52,962 nt of DNA from an uncultured Treponema sp. (lineage in GTDB: Bacteria > Spirochaetota > Spirochaetia > Treponematales > Treponemataceae), in contig CALDIB010000014.1 of NCBI GenBank assembly GCA_937902125.1, forward strand, positions 1 through 52,962, given 5' to 3'. The notes beneath the pieces were generated by a model that did not search any database, was not told where the DNA came from, and saw only the letters and a program-made list of their open reading frames with translations. This document shows positions 7,621-15,677 of the stretch, one piece after another (within the stretch, counting starts at the first letter, position 1; each line of letters begins with the position of its first letter). Both the position numbers and the translations under genes were made by a program.

Positions 7621-8961
7621 ATGGTAATTCTTACATTGAATTGCGGATCATCTTCCGCAAAGTATCAGGTTTACGATTGGGACAACAAAGAAGTTATGGC
7701 CAACGGCGTGGTTGAGCGCATCGGAATCGACGGAAGCTGCATCACGCACAAGGCTAAGGGAAAGAAGACAGAAATCACAAGCCCGTGCCCCACGCACAAA
7801 GAGGCGATTGAGCTTATCATAAAAGAAATCACCGATCCGGAAGTGGGCGTGATAAAGAGCATGGACGAAATCAGCGCCGTGGGCCACCGCGTTTTGCACG
7901 GCGGCGAAAAGTTCACCAAGAGCGTTTTGATTACGCCCGAAGTTTTGGACGGCTTCCGCGAAGTCGTTGACCTTGGCCCCTTGCACATGCCCGCCAACAT
8001 TATGGGAATCGAGGCCGCGCAAAAGGTCATGCCCAACGTTCCTCATTCAGCTATCATGGACACGGCTTGGCACCAGACGATGCCCGAAGAAACTTTCATG
8101 TATGCCATTCCTAGGAAGTGGTATGAAAAATACGCCGCGCGCCGCTACGGCTTTCACGGAACAAGCTTTTTGTACACGGCCAAGCGCGCCGCCGTTCTTT
8201 TGGGAAAAGAGCCCAAGGACACAAACCTCATCATTTGCCACATCGGAAACGGCTCTTCCATGTGCGCAGTAAAGAACGGCGTTTGCTACGACACGACGAT
8301 GGGAATCACGCCTCTTGAAGGCCTTGTGATGGGAACTCGTTCGGGCGACCTTGACCCCGCGCTTCCTTTTTACATCATGCGAAAGACAGGCATGAGCGCC
8401 GACGAGATGGACAAGGCTCTTAACAAAAAGTGCGGCTGCCTTGGAATCACAGGAAAGTATTCTGACCGCCGCGACATTGAGATTGACGCGGCCAAGGGCG
8501 ACAAGCTTTGCCAGCTTTCAATCGAGATGGAAGCCTTGCGCATCAAAAAATACATCGGCGCCTTTATGGCCGAGCTTGGCCACGTTGACGCGATTGTTTG
8601 GACAGCCGGCGTAGGCGAGCGCGGACCGATCACCCGCATGAAGGCTTGCTCAGGCCTTGAAAACTACGGAATCAAAATCGACGCCCAGCGAAACGAATGG
8701 TCGTTCACAGGCAACGCGGAGACTTACATCCACGCCGACGATTCAAAGACCAAGATTTTTGTAATTCCCACCGACGAAGAGCTTGTAATGACTGAGGACG
8801 CCTACGCTCTTATGAAGGGAACTTACGACGTTCACACAAACTTTAAGTACAGCTTCCAGGATCCTTCATACGTCAACAAGGCCCGCGAGGAAGGACTTAA
8901 AGGCGACTTGGTAAAGAGGCCAAACATCGCGAAGATTTTGGCCAGGGATTTGCTTAAGTAA
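7621..8961 (+). CDS. ackA: Acetate kinase
   Basis: AckA interconverts acetyl phosphate + ADP and acetate + ATP, the ATP-yielding end of acetate fermentation. ASKHA-fold signatures are present: N-terminal LTLNCGSSSAKY, GHRVLHGGE, HMPANIMGIEA, the GFHGTSF loop, and MGTRSGDLDP. The nucleotide-binding loop reads WTAGVGERGP where many orthologues have GxGEN. At 446 residues it is about 40 longer than the usual 400; the extra length is mainly a C-terminal extension after the ALMKG block. GAGGAAAACTT precedes ATG 7621. No phosphotransacetylase gene is adjacent. The transcript ends at the hairpin at 8974. Confidence 0.97.
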   Translation: MVILTLNCGSSSAKYQVYDWDNKEVMANGVVERIGIDGSCITHKAKGKKTEITSPCPTHKEAIELIIKEITDPEVGVIKSMDEISAVGHRVLHGGEKFTKSVLITPEVLDGFREVVDLGPLHMPANIMGIEAAQKVMPNVPHSAIMDTAWHQTMPEETFMYAIPRKWYEKYAARRYGFHGTSFLYTAKRAAVLLGKEPKDTNLIICHIGNGSSMCAVKNGVCYDTTMGITPLEGLVMGTRSGDLDPALPFYIMRKTGMSADEMDKALNKKCGCLGITGKYSDRRDIEIDAAKGDKLCQLSIEMEALRIKKYIGAFMAELGHVDAIVWTAGVGERGPITRMKACSGLENYGIKIDAQRNEWSFTGNAETYIHADDSKTKIFVIPTDEELVMTEDAYALMKGTYDVHTNFKYSFQDPSYVNKAREEGLKGDLVKRPNIAKILARDLLK

Positions 8962-8973
8962 TCGATTGACTGG

Positions 8974-9007
8974 AAAAAAAAACCGCGGGATTCTCGCGGC
9001 TTTTTTA
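8974..9007. terminator. Bidirectional terminator between ackA and leuS
   Basis: An A-run, the imperfect CCGCGgGA/TCgCGG stem, and a T-run on the right. Both strands present a hairpin followed by T residues, fitting the convergent ackA and leuS genes. Confidence 0.8.
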
Positions 9008-9019
9008 GTCTTGAATAAG

Positions 9020-9042
9020 ATTGTCGGGTTGCGCCCGACAAT
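9020..9042 (-). terminator. 3' hairpin of leuS
   Basis: ATTGTCGGG (9020-9028) pairs with CCCGACAAT (9034-9042), 4 nt past the leuS stop. It has no T-run of its own, so termination probably completes at 8974-9007. Confidence 0.6.
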
Positions 9043-9046
9043 GACA

Positions 9047-11599
9047 TCACTTCACCACAATGTTCACCAGCTTGTCGGGCACGCAGACAACCTTGACTTC
9101 GGTCTTGCCTTCCAGGAACTTTTTGGCGCCTTCCGTTTGGCGGGCGGCGGCAATCAATTCTTCTTGGCTTGTTCCGGGGGCGGCGTTGAACTTGTCGCGG
9201 AGCTTTCCGTTAATCATTACGACAATCGTTTTTTGGTCGTCGGCGGCCAGTCCCGCGTCAACTGTGGGCCAGGCCTCGTAGGCGACGGTCTTTGTGTGGC
9301 CAAGCTTTTCCCAAAGTTCCTCTCCCAAGTGGGGGGCGTAGCAAGAAAGCATTTTTACAAAGCCTTCCCACATTGTCTTTGGAATCTCGTTCAGCTTTGA
9401 GACGGCGTTGATGAAAATCATCATCTGGCTTATCGCGGTGTTAAAGTTGAGCGTGTCGGTGTCGTTTGTGACTTTTTCGACGGTCTTTGCGTAAAGCTTT
9501 CTAAGCTCAATCAAATTTTCGTCTTCAAGCTTTCCAAAAATGTCAAGGTCGCTGTAAGGCTTTTCGGCAACGGCCCAAACTTTTTCCAAAAAGCGGTGGA
9601 TGCCGACGATTCCCTGGGTGGCCCAAGGCTTTGACATCGTGAGCGGGCCCATGAACATTTCGTACATGCGCACGCTGTCGGCGCCGTAAAGCTTTATCTC
9701 TTCGTCGGGGTTCACGACGTTCTTGAGCGACTTTGACATCTTGGCGACGACTTGCGTCAATTGTTCGCCGGTGGCCTTTTCCACGTAAACGTTGTTTCCC
9801 TTGTCCTCAACTTCGTCAACCGGAACAAGCGTCTTGTCCTTTCGCTGGTAGGCGAACGACGTTATCATTCCCTGGTTCACCAAGCGGTGAAATGGCTCTT
9901 TTGTAGAAACAACTCCGATGTCGTACAATACCTTGTGCCAGAAGCGCGCGTAAAGAAGGTGCAAGACCGCGTGCTCGGCGCCGCCGACATACAAGTCAAC
10001 CGGCATCCAATACTTTTCTTTTTCGGCCGCGCAGAATTCCTTGTCGTTTTTGGGGTCCAAGTAGCGAAGGTAATACCAGCAGCTTCCAGCCCATTGGGGC
10101 ATTGTGTTTGTCTCGCGCTTGGCGTCGCCTCCGCACTGGGGGCACTTGCAGTTTACCCAGCTGTCGATTCCGGCAAGCGGGCTTTCTCCGGTTCCGGTGG
10201 GCTGGTAAGTCTTTACGTTTGGAAGCTCCAAGGGAAGCTTGTCTTCGGGAACCGCCACAGTTCCGCACTTGGGGCAGTGGACCAAGGGAATCGGCTCGCC
10301 CCAGTAGCGCTGGCGGCTGAAAATCCAGTCCCGCAGTTTGTAGTTTATGGCCTTCTTTCCGATTTTCTTTTCTTCAAGATAGTCCAGCATTTTGTTAATG
10401 GCGTCCTCTTTGTTAAGGCCGTCAAGGAAGTCGGAGTTCACGTGGATTCCGTCTTCGGTCCAAGCTTGCTTTTGCACGTCAACTTCGCTCTTTAAAACTT
10501 CGATTATCGGAAGGTTGAATTTTTTGGCAAAGTCCCAGTCGCGGGTGTCGTGAGCGGGAACTGCCATGATGGCTCCGGTTCCGTATGAAATCAAAACGTA
10601 GTCGGCCACCCAAATCGGGATTTGCTTTCCGTTCACCGGATTGATGGCGTAGCTTCCGCTAAAGACGCCTGTCTTGTCCTTGGCCAAATCGGTTCGCTCA
10701 AGGTCGGATTTTTTGGCCGCGTCCTCAATGTATTTTTGGACGGCGTCCTTTTGTTCCTCCGTAGTAAGTTCCTTTACAAGGGGATGCTCGGGCGAGACGA
10801 CCATGTAGGTGGCGCCAAAAAGCGTGTCGCATCTAGTGGTGTAGACGCGCAATTTTTTGTCGGTGGCCTTTCCGTCTTTGTCGGCCACGGCAAAGTCAAC
10901 TTCGGCGCCGATGGACTTTCCAATCCAGTTTCGCTGCATGATTTTAACGCTTTCAGGCCAGTCAAGCTCGTCAAGGTCTTGCAAGAGGCGCTCGGCGTAT
11001 TCGGTGATTTTTAAAACCCATTGGCGGATTGTCTTTCGCGTGACTTCGCTATGGCAGCGTTCGCAGCGGCCTTCCTTGACCTCTTCGTTGGCCAAGCCGG
11101 TCTTGCACGAGGGGCACCAGTTGATGGGAGTGTTGCTTTCGTAGGCGAGGCCTTTTTTGTAAAGCTGAAGGAAAATCCATTGCGTCCACTTGTAGTAGTC
11201 CGCGTCGCAGGTTTGCACGCAGCGGTCCCAGTCGTAGCTAAAGCCGAGCGCCTTTATTTGCTTGGTGAAATGCTCGATGTTTGAGTTTGTCGTTTCGCGC
11301 GGGTGGGTTCCGGTCTTGATCGCGTAGTTTTCGGCAGGAAGTCCAAAGGCGTCGTATCCCATGGGGTGCAGGACGTTGAAGCCCTTCATTCTTAGGTAGC
11401 GGCAGTAAATGTCGGTGGCGGTGTAGCCTTCGGGGTGGCCTACGTGCAAGCCCGCCGCGCTGGGGTAGGGGAACATGTCCAAAACGTAGCGGCGCTTTTC
11501 TTTGGGAACGGAAGCGTCCTCGCCGACTTTAAAGGTTTTGTTGACCTCCCAATATTTTTGCCATTTGGGTTCAATGGATTCAAAAGGATACTTAGACAT
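9047..11599 (-). CDS. leuS: Leucyl-tRNA synthetase
   Basis: Class Ia synthetase charging tRNA-Leu, 850 residues, the usual bacterial size. HIGH is FPYPSAAGLHVGH (HVGH at 52-55). A zinc-finger-like CPSC...CERC lies near residue 160. The CP1 editing domain inserts at about 220-420, with the Thr-rich VYTTRCDTLFGATY block. A second Cys cluster (CPKCG and CPQCGG) precedes the motif TMPQWAGSCWYYLRY. KMSKS is AKMSKSLKN near residue 620. The anticodon-binding domain and a C-terminal ubiquitin-like tail follow. AGAGGCAAAAA precedes ATG 11599. It is monocistronic. Confidence 0.98.
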   Translation of the reverse strand: MSKYPFESIEPKWQKYWEVNKTFKVGEDASVPKEKRRYVLDMFPYPSAAGLHVGHPEGYTATDIYCRYLRMKGFNVLHPMGYDAFGLPAENYAIKTGTHPRETTNSNIEHFTKQIKALGFSYDWDRCVQTCDADYYKWTQWIFLQLYKKGLAYESNTPINWCPSCKTGLANEEVKEGRCERCHSEVTRKTIRQWVLKITEYAERLLQDLDELDWPESVKIMQRNWIGKSIGAEVDFAVADKDGKATDKKLRVYTTRCDTLFGATYMVVSPEHPLVKELTTEEQKDAVQKYIEDAAKKSDLERTDLAKDKTGVFSGSYAINPVNGKQIPIWVADYVLISYGTGAIMAVPAHDTRDWDFAKKFNLPIIEVLKSEVDVQKQAWTEDGIHVNSDFLDGLNKEDAINKMLDYLEEKKIGKKAINYKLRDWIFSRQRYWGEPIPLVHCPKCGTVAVPEDKLPLELPNVKTYQPTGTGESPLAGIDSWVNCKCPQCGGDAKRETNTMPQWAGSCWYYLRYLDPKNDKEFCAAEKEKYWMPVDLYVGGAEHAVLHLLYARFWHKVLYDIGVVSTKEPFHRLVNQGMITSFAYQRKDKTLVPVDEVEDKGNNVYVEKATGEQLTQVVAKMSKSLKNVVNPDEEIKLYGADSVRMYEMFMGPLTMSKPWATQGIVGIHRFLEKVWAVAEKPYSDLDIFGKLEDENLIELRKLYAKTVEKVTNDTDTLNFNTAISQMMIFINAVSKLNEIPKTMWEGFVKMLSCYAPHLGEELWEKLGHTKTVAYEAWPTVDAGLAADDQKTIVVMINGKLRDKFNAAPGTSQEELIAAARQTEGAKKFLEGKTEVKVVCVPDKLVNIVVK

Positions 11600-11634
11600 T
11601 TTTTGCCTCTAAAAGTGTGATAATTTGAGAGGTA

Positions 11635-11663
11635 ATTATATAGTAAATTGTGAATTGTTTCAA
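11635..11663 (-). promoter_or_regulatory. Sigma70 promoter of leuS
   Basis: Reading leftward: TTGAAA (11658-11663), 17 nt, TATAAT (11635-11640). The leader is about 30 nt, with a Shine-Dalgarno site. Confidence 0.85.
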
Positions 11664-11715
11664 CCTGGGCGGGCGGAAAAACGGCCGCCTGTGTAAGGCT
11701 GAGAGCTCCTCAAAA

Positions 11716-12228
11716 TTATTGCCAAACCTTTGCCTTTTTCCAAACTTCGTCAAATATTTTCCATTCGTTTTTAAGAATTTCGGCGCGGCAAAGCTTGAAG
11801 GAACTGGGGCAAAAAAAACTTTGTCCCAAGTCTCTTTCTTCTGGAGGCATGATTTTTTTTGCTTCTAAAAACGGATTTTGCAAGTCAAAGAAATTTTTTT
11901 TGCCCCATTCAAAGGCTATTGGAATTGGCGCCATGGCTTCCCGTCTTGGCGTTTTTATTTTTGCCCAAAAGCAAATGGGCAGCCGGCTTTTGTCCGTGGA
12001 AAGAAAGATTTTAAAGCGCTCCGTCAAAAGAAATTCTTCTTTTTGCAAGTCGTCTGGAATCAGGCAGATGATTGGACGCAAAAAAACTATTTGCCCGCGG
12101 CTTATTGTTTTCCAAGCCAATTTTTTTTTGCCGTCAAAAAAAAGCGTTTCTTGCCCAAGGGCTTCGTCGCGGGCCTTTATGATTTTTATTTCTTGCGATG
12201 GATTTAGCTTTATTGCGTTGAATGTCAT
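11716..12228 (-). CDS. Unknown protein, last gene of the pentapeptide/MBL operon
   Basis: I do not recognise this 170-residue protein. It has no signal peptide or membrane segment, is rich in Lys and Phe, and shows a regular alternation of charged and hydrophobic residues suggesting an alpha/beta fold. Notable segments are GQIVFLRPIICLIP and FWAKIKTPRREAMAPIPIAFEW. Its ATG overlaps the TGA of the upstream hydrolase (ATGA, 12225-12228), implying translational coupling, which is the best evidence that it is a real gene. The spacing and strand put it in one operon with the pentapeptide-repeat and MBL-fold genes. A role linked to the hydrolase is only a context inference. Confidence 0.75.
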   Translation of the reverse strand: MTFNAIKLNPSQEIKIIKARDEALGQETLFFDGKKKLAWKTISRGQIVFLRPIICLIPDDLQKEEFLLTERFKIFLSTDKSRLPICFWAKIKTPRREAMAPIPIAFEWGKKNFFDLQNPFLEAKKIMPPEERDLGQSFFCPSSFKLCRAEILKNEWKIFDEVWKKAKVWQ

Positions 12229-12797
12229 TTTTGCTCTTGCAAAAGCTTTTGGTTGAACTCCCGCTCCGCGCCGACGGTTGTGGGCGGGCCGTGGCCCGGC
12301 ATGATTACCGTGTCGTCGGTTTGGGAAAGAATTTTTTGCCTGATGTTTTTTACCAGCGTCCGCTCGGAAAATTTTGAGTTTGTCGAGCCGATTTTGCAGG
12401 CGCTAAGGCTGTCGCCTGTAAAGAGGACGTTTCCGATTTTGTAAACCATTGAGTCGTTTGTGTGGCCGGGCAATGAAAAATATTCCACGTCAAGGCCGGC
12501 CGCTTGGATTATTCCGTCGTCCTTAAGAACGTTTGTGTCGCTTCCGGCCACTTCCCAGTCGGCGGCGTAAATTTTTGGCGCGTAGATTTTTCGCAATGTG
12601 GAAAGGCCGGCCACATGGCTTCCGTGGTTGTGGGAAATAAAAACGCCCGACAGTTTGTAGCCGCCGGTTTCAATGTGGTTTATTATTTCTGTCGTGATTT
12701 GGCCGGGATCCACGATGAGGGCTTCCCGAGACTCTTCGTTTACGATTACATAGCAATTTGAAAAGCCTTCCAAATTCAAGTGAAAGTAAATTTTCAT
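12225..12797 (-). CDS. Metallo-beta-lactamase-fold hydrolase with altered HxHxDH motif
   Basis: A 190-residue hydrolase of the glyoxalase II-like MBL superfamily, of unknown substrate. N-terminal NCYVI and IVDPG are typical. The metal motif reads SHNHGSH: His56, His58 and His61 are kept, but position 60, normally Asp (a Zn2 ligand and catalytic residue), is Ser (codon AGC). The other motifs are intact: PGHTNDS (His), TGDSL (bridging Asp) and MPGHGPPT (last His). It may therefore bind one metal, or have changed chemistry. The start codon follows the stop of the pentapeptide gene without a gap, and its stop overlaps the next ATG. Confidence 0.92.
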   Translation of the reverse strand: MKIYFHLNLEGFSNCYVIVNEESREALIVDPGQITTEIINHIETGGYKLSGVFISHNHGSHVAGLSTLRKIYAPKIYAADWEVAGSDTNVLKDDGIIQAAGLDVEYFSLPGHTNDSMVYKIGNVLFTGDSLSACKIGSTNSKFSERTLVKNIRQKILSQTDDTVIMPGHGPPTTVGAEREFNQKLLQEQK

Positions 12798-13451
12798 TTA
12801 GGCCTCGCTTGAATCCTTTAGGAAGATTTCGCTTCCCCGCTCGTCAAAAATCGCTTCCCTCAAGTTTGAGGACTTGAACAAAACATTTTGCTTTTCCACG
12901 CTTACAAACATGGTGTTTTTTATGTTGCAATTTCTAAAGGAAGTGTCCACAAGCTTTGAGCCGATAAAGCGGGAGTTGTATAAGTCGGAGTCGTCAAATG
13001 AAGATTGGTAGGCTTGGATTCCGCAAAAGTTGTCGTGAATCATGTCGCTTCCGGTAAAAAGAATGTGAGAAAAAATGCAGCCGCCAAAAGATGTGAACTG
13101 CAAATTGCTGTCAAGCATGGCGCAGTCCAAAAAAATTGAATGGTCAAAAAAACTCATCCTTGAACGAAATTTTGTGGAATGCAAGTTGACAAAGCGGCAG
13201 TTTTGAAAGTTGCAGCCGTAAAAGCGCTTGTCCGTAAGATCGATGTTTTCAAAAGTGATTCCGCTGGCGTTAAGGCCCACGATTTTTTGCCGCTGGTTTA
13301 TGTAATTGTAAATGTCGTCCTTGATTTTTTGCTGGTCGGGAAAATGCTCAAGGCAATAGTTTTCTCCTTCGGCGATTTCTCCGTAATAGTTGAACACTGA
13401 AAGAGAAGTTTTTTTGCAGCCTTCGGCCAAGCACCTGTTTTGCTGGAACAT
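12798..13451 (-). CDS. Pentapeptide-repeat-like protein with N-terminal Cys/His zinc-finger-like motif
   Basis: A 217-residue cytosolic protein. The first 40 residues contain RCLAEGCKK and later YCLEHF, a Cys-x4-Cys ... Cys-x2-His arrangement that could bind zinc. From about residue 60 come degenerate A(D/N)LXX-type pentapeptide repeats, such as FYGCNFQNCRFVNLHSTKF and YNSRFIGSKLVDTSF, predicting a four-sided beta-helix. Such proteins are known as DNA mimics or scaffolds; no specific role is visible. ATG 13451 is chosen because a promoter -10 lies 6 nt before it; the frame stays open further upstream, but only through the palindromic element. It is first gene of a three-gene operon and probably leaderless. 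Confidence 0.88.
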   Translation of the reverse strand: MFQQNRCLAEGCKKTSLSVFNYYGEIAEGENYCLEHFPDQQKIKDDIYNYINQRQKIVGLNASGITFENIDLTDKRFYGCNFQNCRFVNLHSTKFRSRMSFFDHSIFLDCAMLDSNLQFTSFGGCIFSHILFTGSDMIHDNFCGIQAYQSSFDDSDLYNSRFIGSKLVDTSFRNCNIKNTMFVSVEKQNVLFKSSNLREAIFDERGSEIFLKDSSEA

Positions 13452-13457
13452 ACTCGC

Positions 13458-13486
13458 ATTATAAAACAAGCGCCCGCATTTTGCAA
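13458..13486 (-). promoter_or_regulatory. Promoter of the pentapeptide operon (leaderless type)
   Basis: Reading leftward: TTGCAA (13481-13486), 17 nt, TATAAT (13458-13463), then GCGAGT and the ATG. Transcription should start at or next to the start codon. Confidence 0.75.
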
Positions 13487-13488
13487 GA

Positions 13489-13611
13489 TAAAAAAGCAAG
13501 GGCTTGATATGGCGGGTCCCAGCGACGGCAAAAAAACAGGGACCTTCCCTTGGGGAGCCCTCCCTATTTTTTGTCTGCGTCCCGCCATTTTTGCCCCTTG
13601 ATTTTTCCATA
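13489..13611. repeat. Long palindromic element A, copy 2 (inverted)
   Basis: The reverse complement of the 2450-2530 core with few differences (core about 13510-13588). It shares GGCGGGACGCAGAC, the A/T stem, AGGGAGGG, TCCCC, GGGAAGGT and GTCGCTGGGACCCGCC. The outer arms (CAAGGGC and GCCCCTTG) are specific to this copy. It fills the divergent intergenic region between the pentapeptide operon and apt, abutting both promoters. Confidence 0.8.
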
Positions 13612-13638
13612 GACAAAGGCGCTGGTTTTCACTATACT
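13610..13638 (+). promoter_or_regulatory. Promoter of apt (leaderless type)
   Basis: TAGACA (13610-13615), 17 nt, TATACT (13633-13638), then 8 nt (TTTACAAT) to the ATG. There is no purine-rich Shine-Dalgarno sequence. Confidence 0.7.
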
Positions 13639-13646
13639 TTTACAAT

Positions 13647-14186
13647 ATGACAGAAAGCGAAAACAATTTATTGGACAAGGCCATACGCCGAGTTCCTGAC
13701 TTTCCCAAGCCGGGAATTCTTTTTTACGACATTACCAGCGTTTTGACAAAGCCGGACATCTTTAAATTTTGCATTGACAAAATGGTCGAGCTTTACAAGG
13801 ACAAAAAAATTGACGCTGTGGCGGCCGTGGAATCCCGGGGCTTTTTGTTCTCAGCCCCCTTTGCTGAGCGCCTTTCCATTCCCCAAATTCTTGTTCGCAA
13901 AAAGGGAAAGCTTCCCGGAGAAACATATTCTTGCAAATACGCCCTTGAATACGGAAGCGCGGAAATTGAGGCGCACAAGGCCGACATTGAAAAGGGAAAA
14001 AATTACTTGATTGTTGACGACCTTATCGCCACAGGCGGAACTCTGGCCGCCGCAAGAAACGTGATAGAGCAGGGCGGCGGAATCGTCACCGACTTTTTTG
14101 GCGTTATTGGCCTCCCGGACTTGAACTACCAAAAGGCCTTGGCGCCGGCAAAAGTCACCACCCTTATTGATTTTCACGGAGCCTAA
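13647..14186 (+). CDS. apt: Adenine phosphoribosyltransferase
   Basis: Apt salvages adenine by condensing it with PRPP to AMP and pyrophosphate in the cytosol. At 179 residues it has the family's usual length. N-terminal VPDFPKPGILFYDIT is the Apt signature; AVESRGFLF and LVRKKGKLPGET form the flexible loop region. The 13-residue PRPP loop is YLIVDDLIATGGTL (120-133). It is transcribed divergently from the pentapeptide operon, with element A between. It converges with eda; a weak GC-rich hairpin region (14187-14224) separates the two. Confidence 0.97.
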   Translation: MTESENNLLDKAIRRVPDFPKPGILFYDITSVLTKPDIFKFCIDKMVELYKDKKIDAVAAVESRGFLFSAPFAERLSIPQILVRKKGKLPGETYSCKYALEYGSAEIEAHKADIEKGKNYLIVDDLIATGGTLAAARNVIEQGGGIVTDFFGVIGLPDLNYQKALAPAKVTTLIDFHGA

Positions 14187-14224
14187 TCCCGCGTTTTGGC
14201 GCGATTCATCGCGTTCGCGCAAGG

Positions 14225-14872
14225 CTATGGTTGCTTTGTGAACGCCCGGGGAAGGAACATCAAGGCCTTTTCCGCTTCCGCTGTAATGATGTCCCATTTT
14301 TTTCCGTTTATGAATTCTTTCTTTACAATCCAAGAGCCGCCCACTGCCAAGACGTTTTCCTTGGACAAATAGGCGGCGGCGTTTTCCGCCGTGATTCCTC
14401 CGGTGGGAATGAATTTAGTTTTGGGGAAGGGGCCGGCCATGGCGTCCAAAAAATCCGTTCCGCCCAAAAGTTCCGCAGGAAAAAGCTTTAGGACTTCCAA
14501 GCCCAATTTAAGGGCGGCCGCGATTTCCGTCGGCGTGGCCACGCCGGGAACCACCGCCACGTCGCGGCCCGAACAGTATTCAGCGATTTCTTTGTCAAAG
14601 CCAGGCATGACGATGAACTTGGCGCCGCAAGCGATGGCCTCTTTTGCCTGCTCAACGCTTGTCACCGTTCCGGCGCCCGCCAAAACGTCAGGACAATGCG
14701 CGCTAAGCTCGCTTATGGCCGCGGGCGCGGCGGGAGTGCGGCAAGTGATTTCGGCGATTTTTATTCCGCCTTTTAAAAGCGCCTCCGCCAAGGGAACCGC
14801 GTCCTTTGGATCTTCGATTGTCACCACGGGAATTATTTTTGTCTTTTGAAAAATCTCAAAAATCTTGTTCAT
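14225..14872 (-). CDS. eda: KDPG/KHG aldolase (2-dehydro-3-deoxyphosphogluconate aldolase)
   Basis: A class I aldolase of 215 residues cleaving KDPG to pyruvate and glyceraldehyde-3-phosphate, or KHG to pyruvate and glyoxylate. The TIM barrel shows general-acid Glu41 (AEITCRTP), GAGTVTSVEQA, the PGVATPTE phosphate loop, and Schiff-base Lys129 in VLKLFPAE. IPTGGI completes the active site. GGAG lies 7 nt before ATG 14872. It follows a secreted nuclease gene by 10 nt on the same strand, so the two are probably cotranscribed. No sugar-acid kinase or dehydratase is next to it, so the source of its substrate is not visible here. Confidence 0.94.
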   Translation of the reverse strand: MNKIFEIFQKTKIIPVVTIEDPKDAVPLAEALLKGGIKIAEITCRTPAAPAAISELSAHCPDVLAGAGTVTSVEQAKEAIACGAKFIVMPGFDKEIAEYCSGRDVAVVPGVATPTEIAAALKLGLEVLKLFPAELLGGTDFLDAMAGPFPKTKFIPTGGITAENAAAYLSKENVLAVGGSWIVKKEFINGKKWDIITAEAEKALMFLPRAFTKQP

Positions 14873-14882
14873 CTAAAAACTC

Positions 14883-15671
14883 CTATTTTGCGGCCTCAAG
14901 CCTGTTTTCAATTTCATCGTCAAGCAAATAAAAAAAATCGATTCCTGTCCGTTTTTCTATTTCATCGACGCTGACCCTGTACTTTCTAAAGTCTTCTTTT
15001 CCCGCTTTTGCAGGAATGACATAGGCTTCCATTTTAAATTCGCCGCCCTCTTCAAGCAAGAGCGCCTTGTAAAAATATTCCGGCACGGCAACCTTGTTGG
15101 CTCCGATTGTGGGGTAGACTTTTTTTTCAAAAACCGGCCCTGTGGCCACATAAACCCGGCCGCCTTTTTTTGCCAAGGAGCGGACATATTGCTCAAGGGA
15201 ATTCCAAACGCCCTCGTTAAAGGCGTGGGGCTGGGGGCTCATGTTGCTGAGCAAAAAAGTTTCGCTCATGGTCTTGGCGTTGTAGGCCATGTCGCCGGCG
15301 GGAACCAAATGCCCCCTGTCGTATCCGGAGCGGCGGTAGTCTTCCAGCGAGGCCGAGCCTGAACTGACCTCAAAGTCGGGCCTAAAGTCGTTAGACCTTT
15401 TGACGTTTTTTTCAAGCTTGGCCGCGTCCAAAACATAGGCCGCCCAATCCGCTTGCTCCATGGATTCGTTGTAGCAAAGAACGTATGCCGTCCGCTCCAA
15501 AATTTGTCCGCTGTTTTTTGGCGGGCAAAAGGGAATCTCGTAGCGGTCGGAATCTTGGACGCTTTTGTAAAAGCTTTCGATTTGCTTTTGCCGGCCAAGG
15601 CGCGCGGACACGCAGGAAAAAACCGCGAGGGCGCATAAGGCTAGGGCAATTAAGGGAAAAAGCTTTTTCAT
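14883..15671 (-). CDS. Lipoprotein DNA/RNA non-specific endonuclease
   Basis: A beta-beta-alpha-metal nuclease of the NucA/NucM type, 262 residues, predicted to be lipid-anchored outside the cytoplasm. The signal peptide ends in a lipobox AVFSC (Cys20). The catalytic motif is SGYDRGHLVPAGDM with general base His121; the metal-binding Asn lies in FLLSNMSPQ (Asn143). RVYVATGPVF is a further family block. It likely degrades extracellular nucleic acid for nutrition. A TAAAAT hexamer lies 6 nt before the ATG, with TTGCTT 16 nt further upstream and only a weak TGGA, so it may be leaderless. It is upstream partner of eda. Confidence 0.93.
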   Translation of the reverse strand: MKKLFPLIALALCALAVFSCVSARLGRQKQIESFYKSVQDSDRYEIPFCPPKNSGQILERTAYVLCYNESMEQADWAAYVLDAAKLEKNVKRSNDFRPDFEVSSGSASLEDYRRSGYDRGHLVPAGDMAYNAKTMSETFLLSNMSPQPHAFNEGVWNSLEQYVRSLAKKGGRVYVATGPVFEKKVYPTIGANKVAVPEYFYKALLLEEGGEFKMEAYVIPAKAGKEDFRKYRVSVDEIEKRTGIDFFYLLDDEIENRLEAAK

Positions 15672-15677
15672 TCCAGC

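Noticed and set aside
13452..13616. N-terminal extension of the pentapeptide protein through element A
   Set aside because: It would translate the palindrome and the promoter; the -10 box lies 6 nt before the internal ATG.
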